Shown here piece by piece: positions 42,408 through 54,343 of a DNA stretch of 64,000 nt. Position 1 is the stretch's first letter. Each line of letters starts with the position of its first letter. Source of the stretch: Septoria linicola (Eukaryota > Ascomycota > Dothideomycetes > Mycosphaerellales > Mycosphaerellaceae); assembly GCA_024114885.1 (NCBI GenBank), contig CP099421.1, positions 1,364,001 to 1,428,000 of the forward strand, written 5' to 3'. The translations under genes were made by a program, and so were the position numbers. The notes below the pieces were generated by a model. The model saw only the letters and a program-made list of their open reading frames with translations, had not been told where the DNA came from and searched no databases.

Positions 42408-44629
42408 TTAGCAAGGAGGATTGAAGCCATGAGCGACCAGGGACTGATCGATTAGTCGATGCACGGCACCCCAGTCTCCCGTGAAGAGGGGATAGCTGCT
42501 CCAGTCGTCTCTCCAATCGCGATTGTCATCGGTCGTGATCCCTGGCCAAAGCATCTCCAGGACAATCGCAACGTCCTCCTGTGGCTTCTCCTCACCAATA
42601 GTCTTGCGGTTATGGGCACGCAGTCCCGCGAAGCAGTTTTCCACGACGATCATTTTGCCCTTGACAACCAATTGTCCTGGGCGCGGACTTTGTCGGTCGC
42701 GCGCCGAGATGTCCCACCTACGCTCGAAGCTCCTCAAAGCTTTACTTAATCCTTTGATATCACGGCCTGTAGGATCGTGATGGCCAAAGCGACCAACCCC
42801 CGAGGCGTGAAGACTGAGACTCTCTAGCGACGAATTTCCAGGTGTGCTGTGTACGACAGCCATCCAGATGGCGGTTGCGAGGTACTTATCTACGGCATAG
42901 TTGATGAATGTCTCTTTTATGTGGCCAACACATGGATAGTTCTCGTGAGCATGCTCAAATTCTCCGCCTTCAGTAAACCGGCGAGTCTCTGCAGCAGACC
43001 AACGAGGGTCTTATGGAGCGCTCTTACGTCTGTACGCTGGATTAGGCACGTTATCTCGCAACTCGTTGGCCGGGATCCTCGTCAGGAGATGTTGTTGGGA
43101 GCAATCAAGATTCAGTTCCAAGTCTCGCAAACGGGAGAAAGTCCCGAGTGCTCTGTACACTGCGATTTCAACGGCTATCGCCTTGGGACCTACGGACGTT
43201 CAAGTCCAACCACTCCAGACGCGGGATATTTTGCTCCAGGGCGAGAATGTCTTGAGCTGCGAAGATAAAGCGATCTGGCCGCGGCCCTGCTGTTCAGCGC
43301 AACTTACGCAGTGATGGCCAGCTGTGCGTTAGAAAGCACTCGAAGGTGCTATCGCTAACGTCTCCGCCAATGTCAAGAGATCTCAGGCACGGCGGCAAGT
43401 GCCTTAGGCAGTCGGATAGAGCTCGAAAGTAGCTGTCTTGAGGTCTTTTATATGCGCAGCATTTCTAGTCGTGAAAAGAGTGGCGCCGACCGTGCTGCTG
43501 GGTTATGATTGCTGAGCCACAGTTCTGTGGACTGCGCGATCCACTTCAAAGCTGAGGCTCGTATGCCTCCGATTGTGAGGCTACGTAGCACGTTGAAGTC
43601 TGTCAGGCTCGCCCAATGCTCCATGTCGTCACGCGTAGTGTTATGATAGGGGTCTATCGTCAGAGACTGCAGCGTGCCTTTGTTGGCCGACAACACACTC
43701 GAAAAGCCTTGCCACTCGCCTCTTAGACTAGTCATCAGAAGTCTCTCGTTCTCGATGTGCAAATTGGCCCAGCAGTATCGCAGTCGGGCTTCCCGGAGCC
43801 CTGGCGCACGTCCAGCGATGAGAGCCATGACTGCGAGATCGTTGAAGCCATTCTGCTTGTTACCGTACCAGATCAAGTGCCATGCCCAGACGGAGGTAAG
43901 CATCGGATACTGTGCCAACGCAAGCTCGTGAGGATCAGAGTATTCTGGCTCGTCCAAACTGCGAAGCCGGAATGAGCGAAGATGGAGTCTGCACTTAGGC
44001 AGTCTCTATTGTAAAACCTTTAGCATGCACGGCGTGAACCGCTTGGTGCAGCCATAGTATAGGTCGCTCAGCATTGGAAGTGTTGCGAGGAGGTCAGCTA
44101 GAGGCTGCCATTTCTTGTACTCCACGTCAAAGTGCTCAGGCCGCCCATAGCGGGCTTCCGGAATGCCGAATTCGCACATGAGGTCTTCATCGGTTTCTAT
44201 TGGCCGCAGCCTGCAACTACGATCAAACTCGTAGCCCGGGATAGCTTCCACATCAGGATCGTAGTCTTGTATGCTGCCTTCAAGTTCTAGGCGCTGGACA
44301 TGCTTTCGAGCGTCATATTGCTGAAGTGTTCTGGTGAGGGTTGCGACATTCTGCTCTAATGACAAGAAGTCATGAACGGAGAGTTGAATGTCGCGGAATC
44401 GGATCGCTTTGGTGCTAGCATGGCACCTCTTGCTCGCTGAGGAAAAGTCTCCCAAGCTGAGAGCATCGTCGGACAGTTCTTCGGCTACAGATGTCAGTAT
44501 TTCGGAAGGCAGCTCATCGAGCGACATGTGTGCTCCAAGGCGTGTCAGTAGCCTTGACCCGTGAAAATAGCTTGGCAGACTTTCTGGAGGATGGACGCTT
44601 GAATGCTCCAGAGTCCTGGCAATTGTCAT
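42408..44629 (-). pseudogene. Decayed F-box/LRR-type gene
   Basis: The 5' part (start at 44629, or better 44527) encodes an F-box (LDELPSEILTSVAEELSDDA). The frame hits TAG at 44006-44008 yet continues in the same frame with family-like sequence (RLPKCRLHLRSFRLRSL, HELALAQYP). Near 43455-43470 a frameshift is needed to reach DSYFRALSDCLRHLPPC. A good intron (43257-43307, GTAAGT, CGCAG) leads in phase to QDILALEQNIPRLEWLDLN, then near 43175 a second frameshift leads to IAVYRALGTFSRLRDLELN. The last part, ETFINYAVDKYLATAIW onward to 42408, is again open. With one nonsense and two frame breaks it cannot make the full protein. Fungal F-box families turn over rapidly, so decay is plausible. Confidence 0.75.
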
Positions 44630-44956
44630 TGGCAGTATGACGAAAAGGAGATGGAGCAGCGCGCATTACGCAGGGGATGGAGTCCTTTACCTCTTACATA
44701 AGCACGTCCAGCGCCATTCCGTCGTACGAAGTAGGCACACTTGTAGAGAATTATCGAACGCTGTCCATCGCATATCTAAGTATCCAATTACTCTGTCTGG
44801 CAGTATCACACCGAAGTCCTCTGTGAGAGTGTTGAGAATAGGACGAAAGCTAGCCAGGTTCCCGCGTGGGGCCTCTAAGTTAAGCTTCAGCCGCCCGGAG
44901 CCCATGGTACTAGCGCTCAGCAGACATATTGTATTTGACTGACTCGCCCTCATCTC

Positions 44957-45042
44957 AGTTTCATGGTCTAGTGGTATGACGTGTCCTTCACAGCAACTGT
45001 GCTTTTCGGACAAGGTCCAGGGTTCGATCCCCTGTGGGACTA
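44957..45042 (+). tRNA. tRNA-Val(CAC) with a 14-nt intron
   Basis: All arms pair. The acceptor AGTTTCA pairs with TGGGACT (including G-U pairs), the D arm is GTCTAGTGGTATGAC, the anticodon stem TGTCC pairs with GGACA, and the T arm is CAGGG-TTCGATC-CCCTG, with discriminator A at 45042. The loop reads TT-CAC-A, then a 14-nt intron (44993-45006) at the canonical position, then C. Anticodon CAC reads valine GTG codons. A short pol III T-run is not obvious within the first 20 nt downstream; TTTTTTGC occurs about 35 nt later (near 45079). Confidence 0.93.
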
Positions 45043-45516
45043 AACGTGCAACGAATCACATTCGTGGGTGGTGTAACTTTTTTGCATTTTTTTGCGCCAG
45101 TTATGGTCATTTGGCAAAGTTCTATCATCTCTACGGTCCATTTCATTGCTAGAGGCTCCATCAGAGCTTCCTGGATACGGGTGAGGTCTCTTGAGATACA
45201 TTTTGATATTGATTAACCTTCCTAATGCGTATCATGCTCTTTGTCTAGAGCCGAGAAAGTCAATTTGAGGCAGGTCCCACACCATGCTGGTCTATTATGC
45301 AGCGTCGTCTTTGTTCTGCCAGAGACGTTGCTATCTAGCTATGTAATACTGGCGAGCTATGCTGCAGCCATGACGCGGTCAGCTAAAAGGCTTTAGCCAA
45401 GGAGATGACAATCGGTTCACGCTGAGAGCTCAAGATATCGAGCTCAATGGGTAATTAGGACAGGACGGACATTTTGCGAGAGAGCCCTATCCTATTACAC
45501 CTCTGGCCACAGCACC
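45043..45516. other. Intergenic downstream of the tRNA
   Basis: Contains T-runs about 30-50 nt after the tRNA (near 45078-45092) that could end pol III transcription. Nothing else recognised. Confidence 0.4.
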
Positions 45517-47867
45517 TTACCATCCAAAGCTAATCCCACGCCTAACCCTCATCATCGTCTGCACGACCACCTTGCCCAACGCAGACTGAAGCCTATCCGG
45601 CATAGCATACTTCAGCCCACTCCCATCACCCGGAAGACCTTGCTGCACACTGAATACACTCAGCAAATGCTTCATACTCAGCAACTCACCCTGTCTCTTC
45701 GCCAGAAGCCGACCAGTCTTGACGAGATTCTTCACCTCTCTACCGTTGAGTTCAAGCTCCGCAAGATCGAAAAGCTCATCATCTGTAATGCTACTATGAT
45801 ACTGCGGAAAGTCCTCTGATGCACGCACAAATGTCTGCCAGATGTGGCGTCTTGCGTAGAAGTCGAGCTTGGGGTAGTCGATGGCGAGATCGATGCGTGA
45901 TTTGAAGGCGAGGTCGAAGGCTGAGACGCGGTTTGTGGTGAGGAAGAGGCAGCCTGGGTAGTATTCGAGCAAGCGGAGGAAGACTATTGTCAGGTCAGTA
46001 TGGATCCATAAGAGATAATGTTGCCATTACTCACTCGACACCAATCGATTGCGCTGCAAATCTGTGAGCTGACGCTGTTCGAGAAAGACGTCTGCTTCAT
46101 CAAGCAGCAAGACTGCTCCCCACTTGGCACAGATGTCGAGCACGACTTGGAGAGCAGTCTCCATTGTTTCCACGTCGAAGCCCAGCTGACCGGCACTCAT
46201 AGCATAAAGGGGAACTTGCATCTCCTCAGCCACAGCTTCCGCGGTCAGTGTCTTGCCTAGACCTGGAGATCCGTGCAAGAGCACAATCATACCCTTTCCT
46301 TTGCCTTCGATGATGTCGTCAAAGTCGTCTGCCTTGTGAAGATGGCTGTCCACAAATGCCAGAATGAGCTCTTTGTAATCATGTGGCAGGACTAGACGCT
46401 TGAATGCCGCCGTACTGAATTTGATGTCGTGGATGCCATTTACTTCGAAGCTCGCCCACTGCTTAGAGGTCATGTCATAGCCTTTGACGACCGAAGTGCA
46501 GAATCGATACTGTCCGTCACCCAAATCGAGGCGGTCGACTTGGTCGCTTCGAGAATCTGCTTTACCTGACTTGCGTATGCGACCAGTGGATGATGGTAGA
46601 GGTGGTGAGAGGTGCGATATGCCCATGAATGGGTCGATGTAGTCAGCCGGGAAGTCTGCTTTCGCCGCTGGTGGTGCCTCATGGAGAGGCGATAAGCCCA
46701 CGACGCCGCCTTGCTGAGAGGCGAACATTGCGGGATCAACGACGATGCGGCCGTGCTCGATCTATAGGCTAGTCAGTCACTGGATTCCAAGCATCGAGAT
46801 CTGGGCGTACGTGCCTTGCGTGGCTGACGTCGCCAATCTGCTGGTATTACCATCCCGTGATATGACTTGTAGTGCCAGCCCTGCAGGTTGACAAACTTCT
46901 TGCCTCTCGATGTGGTGAGCTCCACGACGGCCTCTTCTTGTGGATGTAGCTTCAGTGGAACCACATTCAGCTCTTTCAGCGACTTCACGCCTTGATAGAA
47001 GGCGATACTTAGCGTCATTGGCTGCCAACCGAACATATGACCATTATAGCTGATGTGACGACACATCAACTCGAGGCACAAGCCATCGTTCATATCATAT
47101 CCATAGCAGCTGCTGATTAGCTGATACACGTGGCAGGCTGCGCCATTGCCCTCGCATATTTCCATGCCTGGGGTGAAAATAGTCCAGACATCCTCTAGAA
47201 AAACTGTCAGCATCTGCTCTGCCATGTCTTCATGCCATCGTGTTGTTTGTCTATGTTCTGAGCGCCGTAGGACTGGTTGATGGGCGGAGCTGAACTTACC
47301 ATGTTCAGCCTGTCGCTCACGCAAGATGTCCTGCTTGCGGTCGAGAGAGGGCTGGATCTCGGGCTCAATAACACTCGAGAACAGCTCTAGAAGGCGCTTC
47401 TGCGTCGCATCGTCTTCGCCGAGCTTCTTTGCTGCGACGTAGGCATCCCAGCAGTGCACAAAGTCGTGGAAGGGTGCCTTGAAAGTCAGGTCCTTGGTCT
47501 TGGTGGAAAGTCCTTGGTAGCCATCGAAGACTTTGGAGAAGATTCCTCGAAGCACTGGGCTCTGCACCGTGATTGAGTGCAGCGAGAGACCTTCATCTAG
47601 TTCCTTGTTCCGCTCTCTCCGCACCACGAGCGCATACTTCAGACTCTCGGGATGCTTGCCAATGGCTGGGTCTTGTCCGTCCTTCCACTCCACCCACGGG
47701 CAGTTGGGGTCGCCACGATAAAGTTGACGGATTTCTGGCTCGCTACCGATCTGGACGGCATCAATGGTAGGCTCCTCCCAAGCTTCTGGGGGTGGTGGTG
47801 GTGGTACTCGGTCTTCTCTCATGTCTGAGTCTTCACTTAACGTGTCGTAGGCCATGTTGTCGCCCAC
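45517..47867 (-). CDS. AAA+ ATPase with a DUF7025-type N-terminal region
   Basis: Four exons, 47867-47300, 47194-46851, 46761-46035 and 45983-45517; 701 residues. Introns are 105, 89 and 51 nt with CTGAC-type branch sites. The first (GTAAGT to TCTAG) contains no stop and is 3n long; splicing is supported because AEHEDVWTIFTPG then reads like the family. The N-terminal region (60-290) matches the usual fungal domain before such ATPases (SITVQSPVLRGIF, GRKKFVNLQGWHYKSY-like ending). The AAA core has Walker A GSPGLGKT (468-475), Walker B LLLDEAD (522-528) and a sensor region FLTTNRVSAFDLAF. These proteins are abundant in filamentous fungi and lack an assigned function; some resemble BCS1 or 26S-type ATPases only in the core. 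Confidence 0.87.
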
Positions 47868-48328
47868 CGAGATGCTCTGAAGTTACCAAAGTAGTCTGTG
47901 CCTCGTGTGACAACAACTTGAAGGGAAGCGGAATGAAATGAGAGAGCCTGTGCTTTGTTCGCTTACTGTTCGTTGTCCAGTAACTTCGCGAAGTAAACAC
48001 ACGCGGAAAGTGAGGTGTTGTGTTTGCTTGAGAGCCTGATCTACACAGCGCATAGCTGCAGCGTGCAGCTTACCTTGCAGCTCACCGGTCCCACAGCCAA
48101 TGACAACGAGGAAACTTCCAACAGAGGCACACGGGCGCTTCTGGCATGTGCGGCTGCCACTTAGTTACGGTTTGGTGAGTGCCTCACTTGGAAACCACGT
48201 CAAATTGTAGGTGCCGTCATGCTTCTGTACCGTTCACATTTCTTGAGAACGTGAGCTGCATAGCAATGAGGCAGTCCCAGAGCCAGTTGATCTTCTCGGC
48301 TCCGAGTGACTGCCTTGTCATACCATAT
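47868..48328. other. Intergenic, promoter of the AAA gene
   Basis: About 460 bp between the AAA gene start and the 3' end of the Rab-GAP gene. No exon or RNA gene seen. Confidence 0.45.
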
Positions 48329-51300
48329 CTATCGTTCAAACATCGTATCCTTGACAACGCCAGTATCTGTGCTCTTGACACTTGCGCCACTACTCTTCGT
48401 GCCCGAAACCGGCTCTGCTACAATGCCTTCATCCAGTAAAGATGCAGGGGCCTTTCCTTTCCCGCTTACGCTCGTACTTTCGGAGCTCTTCTTCGCACTG
48501 TCACCAGTTCCCGCGGTCGCTCCAGCATCAGCCTCGATACCACCCAGTAGGTCTCCAGCTGGCTCCTCTCCTTCATCGTCTTCATCATCTTCGGTGCCTC
48601 TCGTTGATGCGCCTCGATCTAGTTCTTTCTGTGCCTCATCCATACGTCTCCTCACTTCGGCTGCAACGCGCATGCCATCTGTCACGATATTATCGAGCAT
48701 ACCTCGAAGTCCTTTGCCAGGAGGAACAACGCCTGCTCCTGGACCTCCGGGACTAATGGTCGGTATACCAAGATTCTGTTTCTCGTGACCAGATATCGAA
48801 CTCGGAGCACTGAGGAATGATGGCGAGGTCAATGTGGTGCCAGGAAGTGGTGCGTCGGCCAGATGGAAAGAGTTAGCAAAGCCAGAGTCGAAAAATGATT
48901 CAAGCGCCTCGTCCGCCAGAACAAGCATGCGGAACGTGGGCAATGTGATGTGTACTGGGCTTGATGGATCGAGCGCAGCATTAGCAGCCACAGCTTTCGG
49001 CTTTGCGACCTGGCCGAAAGCATGATCCGAAGGTCGCGCTAGTAGTGAGTTTTCTGCAGCGTTCGTTGAATCTGATGCTGGCTCTTTTGCCAGAGGATTC
49101 TTGTCTGTCGGCTTGAGTTCTTTCTCGTCGACCAGGAGATCCTCGTCATCCTCGCCATCCTCGCTTAGCTTGATGTCGGCAACAGCTTCTGCAGCTGCCC
49201 TGGCATCTTGCTCACCCTGGCGCGATGGATGATCCGGATCTGCGTATTCGAAACATCTTCGGATGAAGGAGGACACCGCCGAGAGGAACTGCTCGTCTTT
49301 TGACAACGGGATGCCGTCAGGACCTGTAGCAGCATGATGCTGTACCAGGTCGGCTCCTTCCAGACCCCTCCGCGCCAGGAATAGAAGTGCTTCTGACATG
49401 CGCAGAATACCCTCTCTGTCCACTCTGCCATCTTGGTCATCATCATACAGCTCGAAGAAATAAGCAATGTTCGCCATGATATCGCGACCACCCTTTATCG
49501 GAGCTAAGCCGACCACTACGTTCTGCAAAGTCAGAGAGCCATTATCATCGGCATCCCACTTGCCAAATAGTCTCTGCATGAAGTCGTGGTCTGCAGGTTC
49601 CGGACCTGTACCCCAGGGCGACATATTGATCGATCTGCCTCGCAAAGTGTTGCTGAAATAGCCATTCTGGCTGTTGCCGTCCTTCACAGGAGAACTGGGA
49701 GAGTCGGTGATAGCCCACCGGGAAACACCTGCCAAAAACTCTCGGAAGGCATCATAGTCCATACTGCTCGTGCTGGCGCCCAGCGCAACTCTCCCCATTT
49801 CCGGAACATTACCAGGCACACCCGTGACCAACTCGCTTGCTCTCTGTCGCGCCAATCTTGTCCTGCGGTCTGTTTCGGCCTGTATCATCTGTGCTCGCTG
49901 CTGTCTTTCGTAGAGGATGCTGTAGAATCTATCATACAGGAAGCCAAGGTCGTTTGTAGACAGCTTCTTGCTCTCTGGTCCGAGGTTTCGTATAGATGTT
50001 CTCTTTGCAAATGACTCAATATTCTGCATCACTGCATCTTTGTGCTTCGAGCGTTGTTCGGAAATCGTGGCTTGAGTGATGCCTTCAAACTCCTTGAAGG
50101 CGACGACCATGAGCGCCTGGAAGTTCGTGATAGCTCGATGCTTTGGATTCTCGGATGTGGGGTGGGCTGACTCGCCCAGTCGCGCGAAATATGACTTCAG
50201 AACGGAGATGAAAGTGCCATCATCTGTGGCATCAAGCAGCTCCTCGCCATTGATCCTGAGGATGGCAAGCCCGACCTGGAAGAGCACTTTCGGCCCTTCG
50301 AGAAAGAAGACATCCAGCACGCGGAAGGCGAAGATCAGCGGCATGCTGTTAATGTAGAGTGACAAGAACCATGGCAAAGATACGACTGAAAGCTGCACAT
50401 CATTCTTGACAAGATGATCCCAGATGATGGGCATTGTCTTTTCGACCAGGCTCTCAAACACTCGCTGGTCGAGCAGTGTCCCATACATAGTAGTCGAGTA
50501 GTAACCTGGTAGTAAGCGATCGCATAGCACAGAGAGTAGATAGAAAGCTTGTGTTTCGGAGAGATAGCTGGAAATGACTTAGCTCTGTTCGTGGCTACTG
50601 GGAGTGGACTTACGTACATCAATAATGCTGCCACGACAATGTTCATGGCTTGACAGTAGCCGACGTCTGCGTTCGTCCAGCTGTAAGCAGTCAATACACG
50701 TCGAAGCCTACCGATACCTTCTTCACTTTGGAAGCCGGCATATTCTGGAAGACTGCGATTGAGATCCTTCTCAATCTCGTCAATGGCAAGCGAACCTTGA
50801 CCTTCATGCTTTGCCAGCACTTCTTGGTACAGCTTGGGCTTTTGCAGTCGGTGGAAGAAGGATCCAGAAGACAGTTCCCAGATCTCTCCTCTGAGCAGAT
50901 TGGGCAGTCCGACTCGAACTAGTCTGTGGAAATCAGGCTGTCGTACCAGAGTCGTGTTGCGACCATTCTCTTTCAAATATTCATGCCATAGCCTCATTTT
51001 GCTTCTATCACGCAGCTTTCGCGAGTTGCCTGGGTACTTGAAGATACTTCCGAGACCCGTGTCTGGCGGACTGCGAGGTGTGCCATCTGCCTTGGTCGTG
51101 GCAGGAGTGTCCTCGAACTCGTCAAACAAGAAGTACTCGGAGTAGCACTCCTGGGCTACTGTCCGCATGTTGTCGACCTCTTTGATTCCCTGCCTCAGGC
51201 CTCGCTTGAGACCATCGCAGAAGCGATCGCATTGTTGCCTGCTACCCTCGAGCTGGATGGTGAGCTTCGGCGGTGCAGGAGCGCCTGGCTTCCCATCACC

Positions 51301-51816
51301 CCCGGGCTCGAAGCCATTCCAGGTGGTTATTGATAAGGCGAACTGGAAAGCCTGCGTATGTAGCCTTTCCACTCTTCGCACAGCGCATAGCGGGAGAGTG
51401 AAGCCATTGCCAGCGGGCCCTGTGCCGTGTGTTCTCCCCGTGAAGCCACTGCTCGCGCTCGTGCTGGAAGTGCTCACAAAGGACGTCTGCACTGTCGAGA
51501 AGCACAGAAACTGCTCACTAAGATGAAGCTGCCCGACATAGTGCGTTCCTCGTTCGCGATCCCAGCTGGTCTTGTCCCAATTGCCGGGCTGCGCCTTGGA
51601 GAGCGAGGCCTTCTTCTTGGTGGGGAGTGTGAGCTCGGCGGTGATCTCGTACAGCGGGTTCTGGGTCTCTGGCAGGCGGAATTGGAGGCGAAACAGCTGT
51701 GCCTTGGACGGTTTCCCAGCGGTGGACGAGCTCAAGTTGGCCAGCGGACCGGGAAGCGTGGCGGGATCAATGCCCGTGAGCTGCTGAGCCTTCTGGACGA
51801 GGTTCTGGAGGAACAT
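48329..51816 (-). CDS. Rab GTPase-activating protein, GRAM/TBC/EF-hand (Gyp2/Mdr1 type)
   Basis: Two exons, 51816-50618 and 50567-48329; 1145 residues. The 50-nt intron must use the GTACGT donor, not the adjacent GTAAGT: only the former gives AALLIYLSETQAFYLL. An N-terminal GRAM-like region (about 45-225) is followed by the TBC domain (about 320-525). Catalytic fingers are present: Arg finger IEKDLNR and Gln finger YCQ. EF-hand-like loops lie at about 737-748 (DADDNGSLTLQN) and 775-786 (DDDQDGRVDREG). A long acidic disordered tail follows. Gyp2-class proteins stimulate GTP hydrolysis by Ypt/Rab proteins in membrane traffic; the EF hands suggest calcium sensing, inferred from sequence only. 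Confidence 0.92.
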
Positions 51817-52525
51817 GTCAAGCGTCGTGGTCTCTCACTCCCGCATTCCGTGGGGAGTCGCTGCTGCTACGCTCTATTCCAACATGTTGTTGGCGGAAGG
51901 GGCACGCGTGAAAAGCTCGAGTGTTGGTGCAGCTATGTTGTGCGTGGTGTGAAAGGTCGTCAACTGCCTCTGGCATGGAACACAGCTCGCGTCTGAGGTC
52001 CACGTCCCTCACTTGGTCAGGCTTGGCATTGAGAAACATTGAAGCCCTCACGGATGCCGCGGGATGGACCATCTTCGCTCTCAAGACGCGTCGTCATCAC
52101 TAGGCTGCGGCGTTCTGATCTCGATTTTGATGTCCATCATCCATCTCTCTTATGCTATACAATACACGAACCCATGACACCTCGTTAGCAGGCTGGGGGG
52201 ATAGGTAGACAGACAGTAACAAGAATATGTTCGCAGAACGATTGAAAAGGTAGAGCTCATTCTAGCTGAAAAGCGTACAAATCATTATTATTGATCATCC
52301 AGGAAACGCAGTCTACGCTGAAGCATAGGTTTGGGTATCATAACTGCTCATCGGAATAATCCAAGCACATAACAACTCGCCAACTGCTTGCTTATCCTAG
52401 ACAATATCATGCCGCTCCGAGCGGACGAATTCGACAACGACATGCTTCCTCTGACGAACGATCCACCTCTCAATCCTCGGCTTCGCATCTCCTCCCTTCG
52501 ATATGCAATCGGCACATACAAGGCC
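51817..52525. other. Intergenic, about 0.7 kb
   Basis: Promoter side of the Rab-GAP gene and 3' UTR of the MARVEL-like gene. Short frames only, no motif. Confidence 0.45.
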
Positions 52526-53064
52526 TTAGACATGCGCCCGACCAGTGTGCAGAGTCCTCCGGTTACGGGTAAAGAACAGCACCGTAAGCCATGCTGCTGT
52601 GATGAGCCAAAGGAGCATATTGACCAGGTCGACCCAGACCGCATGTTTCATTCGTTGCTGGCCGTGCTGCTCTGGGGTGGGGTTGGCAGGAATATAGATC
52701 TTGCCGAAGAGGCCGAACAGGGCAGTCCAGAGGATGCTATCGAAGAACGGTCAGCACACTCCCACAGCAGAGGTATGAAGGGATTGAGCTGGACTACTCA
52801 CAACAAGATCCAGTCCCAGGGAAAGCAAAAGTGGTGAAAGTCCAAGGCATAGGTGGCCGCGTAGACTAGGACAGTCACGGCGGACATGCCAGCCATGACC
52901 TCTGCGAATACCCATTTCCCATCTGCTGGCACGCCGGCACTTCGGCCGCGCTGCAAATCCACACCGTAGAGGCCTGCGACCGTGAGGGCCATGACGAATT
53001 GGAGGAAGCGCAGTACGATGCGCACAATCGCGCCAGGAGCGCGGAGTCTGTCTAGGATTGCCAT
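52526..53064 (-). CDS. MARVEL-like four-pass membrane protein
   Basis: Two exons, 53064-52802 and 52736-52526; 157 residues. The 65-nt intron has a GTGAGT donor, CTGACC branch and GATAG acceptor and joins CFPWDWILF to ILWTALFGLFGKIYI. Four hydrophobic helices can be traced: IVRIVLRFLQFVMALTVAGL, FAEVMAGMSAVTVLVYAATY, the helix across the junction, and DLVNMLLWLITAAWLTVLFF. The Arg-rich start before TM1 and the spacing fit fungal MARVEL proteins, small plasma-membrane or eisosome-associated proteins. No substrate or partner can be read. Confidence 0.82.
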
Positions 53065-54343
53065 GGCGATTGTGAGATGGAAAGGTGCTCGTCAATATGA
53101 ATATGAGGCAGAGGTGGTAGTCGAGGAATGTCAAAGTCGCGTCGCTGGGTGCGAGGATATCTTAATATGAATTATCGATTAGTCCTTGGCCGAATGCGCG
53201 GCGATGCGATAATGCAAGTCGAGTGTGCCAGACACTCGAGAAACAAGAGAACAAAGAAGAGGAGAGAGAGAGACAAGCAAGGTCAACCTCGCACAATCAA
53301 CAATGAAGAAGCAAAGATCTGGATTTAGTGAGATCAATCATGTATGTGGAATGCGACTCACCTTATACCTCACTGCCAGACAACACGCTCCACAGACCGC
53401 GCACGCAACGTCGTACACAGCGACACGCTTCTGCAACAACAATGTTTCTCTTTCGTTCGTGGTTGATTTATCCGCTGATTCCTCCTTGTGAAGCGCGTCG
53501 CGGATCTTCAGAGTTCGAACCTGCTTTACGGGCTAATCTTGACCAACGTCACTGCGCGGCAGTTTCAAGCCAAGGATGCCGGTCGGCTGATGATTGGCGA
53601 GGAAGACTTCACGAGATATCATGAGACAATGTCACACAGGCAGTTGCAGATGACGGACCTAGTGGTCGGCATTGCTTGTGTCTATATTCTATACGAATGC
53701 TGATGTGGCAGGTGGCACGATGGAATGCATGGAAAGCACTTCTCGTTTCGATGCCGGCCGTACCTCCGTATCTGCATCGCGAGTATCAGGTGATACTCAA
53801 TTGAAAAGGGATCCTAGATCGCCCATGAACAGAAGCAACTCATGGATAAGTGGAAGCCTGCGACAGACGTCTATGTCGGTACACTCAGGCTTCGCTCTTC
53901 TTCAAAGCATAGTTCCGAGCACGGTCGGCCATGCCAAGAGCAGCTTAGGGTTAGCTACATGTCAGCGTCGACGATGTCAGTCTGGGCAAAATCGGCATGT
54001 CTGATCGAGCCATTCGCTTTCAAAGACTAATGGAACAATGTTTCTCAAGTTTCGCGGCCTCCGGATGGCTTGTGGGTAAGGAATCGATGCATCTCGAATT
54101 AGCGATTTTTTCCAAAATGCTCGAACTCCAAAAAGTGTCATACCAATCGCTCGAGTAATGTGGAATTTCACAGCACCGACAAGCGTACGACCTCAGATCG
54201 CAAGAGACATCCGATGAATCGACTACTACCAAACTACACTGCGAATGCATGAAGCATGATTGTGCTACAGAAGCTCGATAGTGTACATGCCAGCCGAAGA
54301 AGAAAGACGAAGTCCTTTCTACGAACTCTCCAGCAAATGTCTT
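53065..54343. other. Intergenic, 1.28 kb, no gene seen
   Basis: Several short plus-strand frames occur, none with a motif or paired splice signals. A purine-rich run (GAGAGAGAGAGACAAG) lies near 53261-53280. No RNA gene recognised. Confidence 0.45.
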
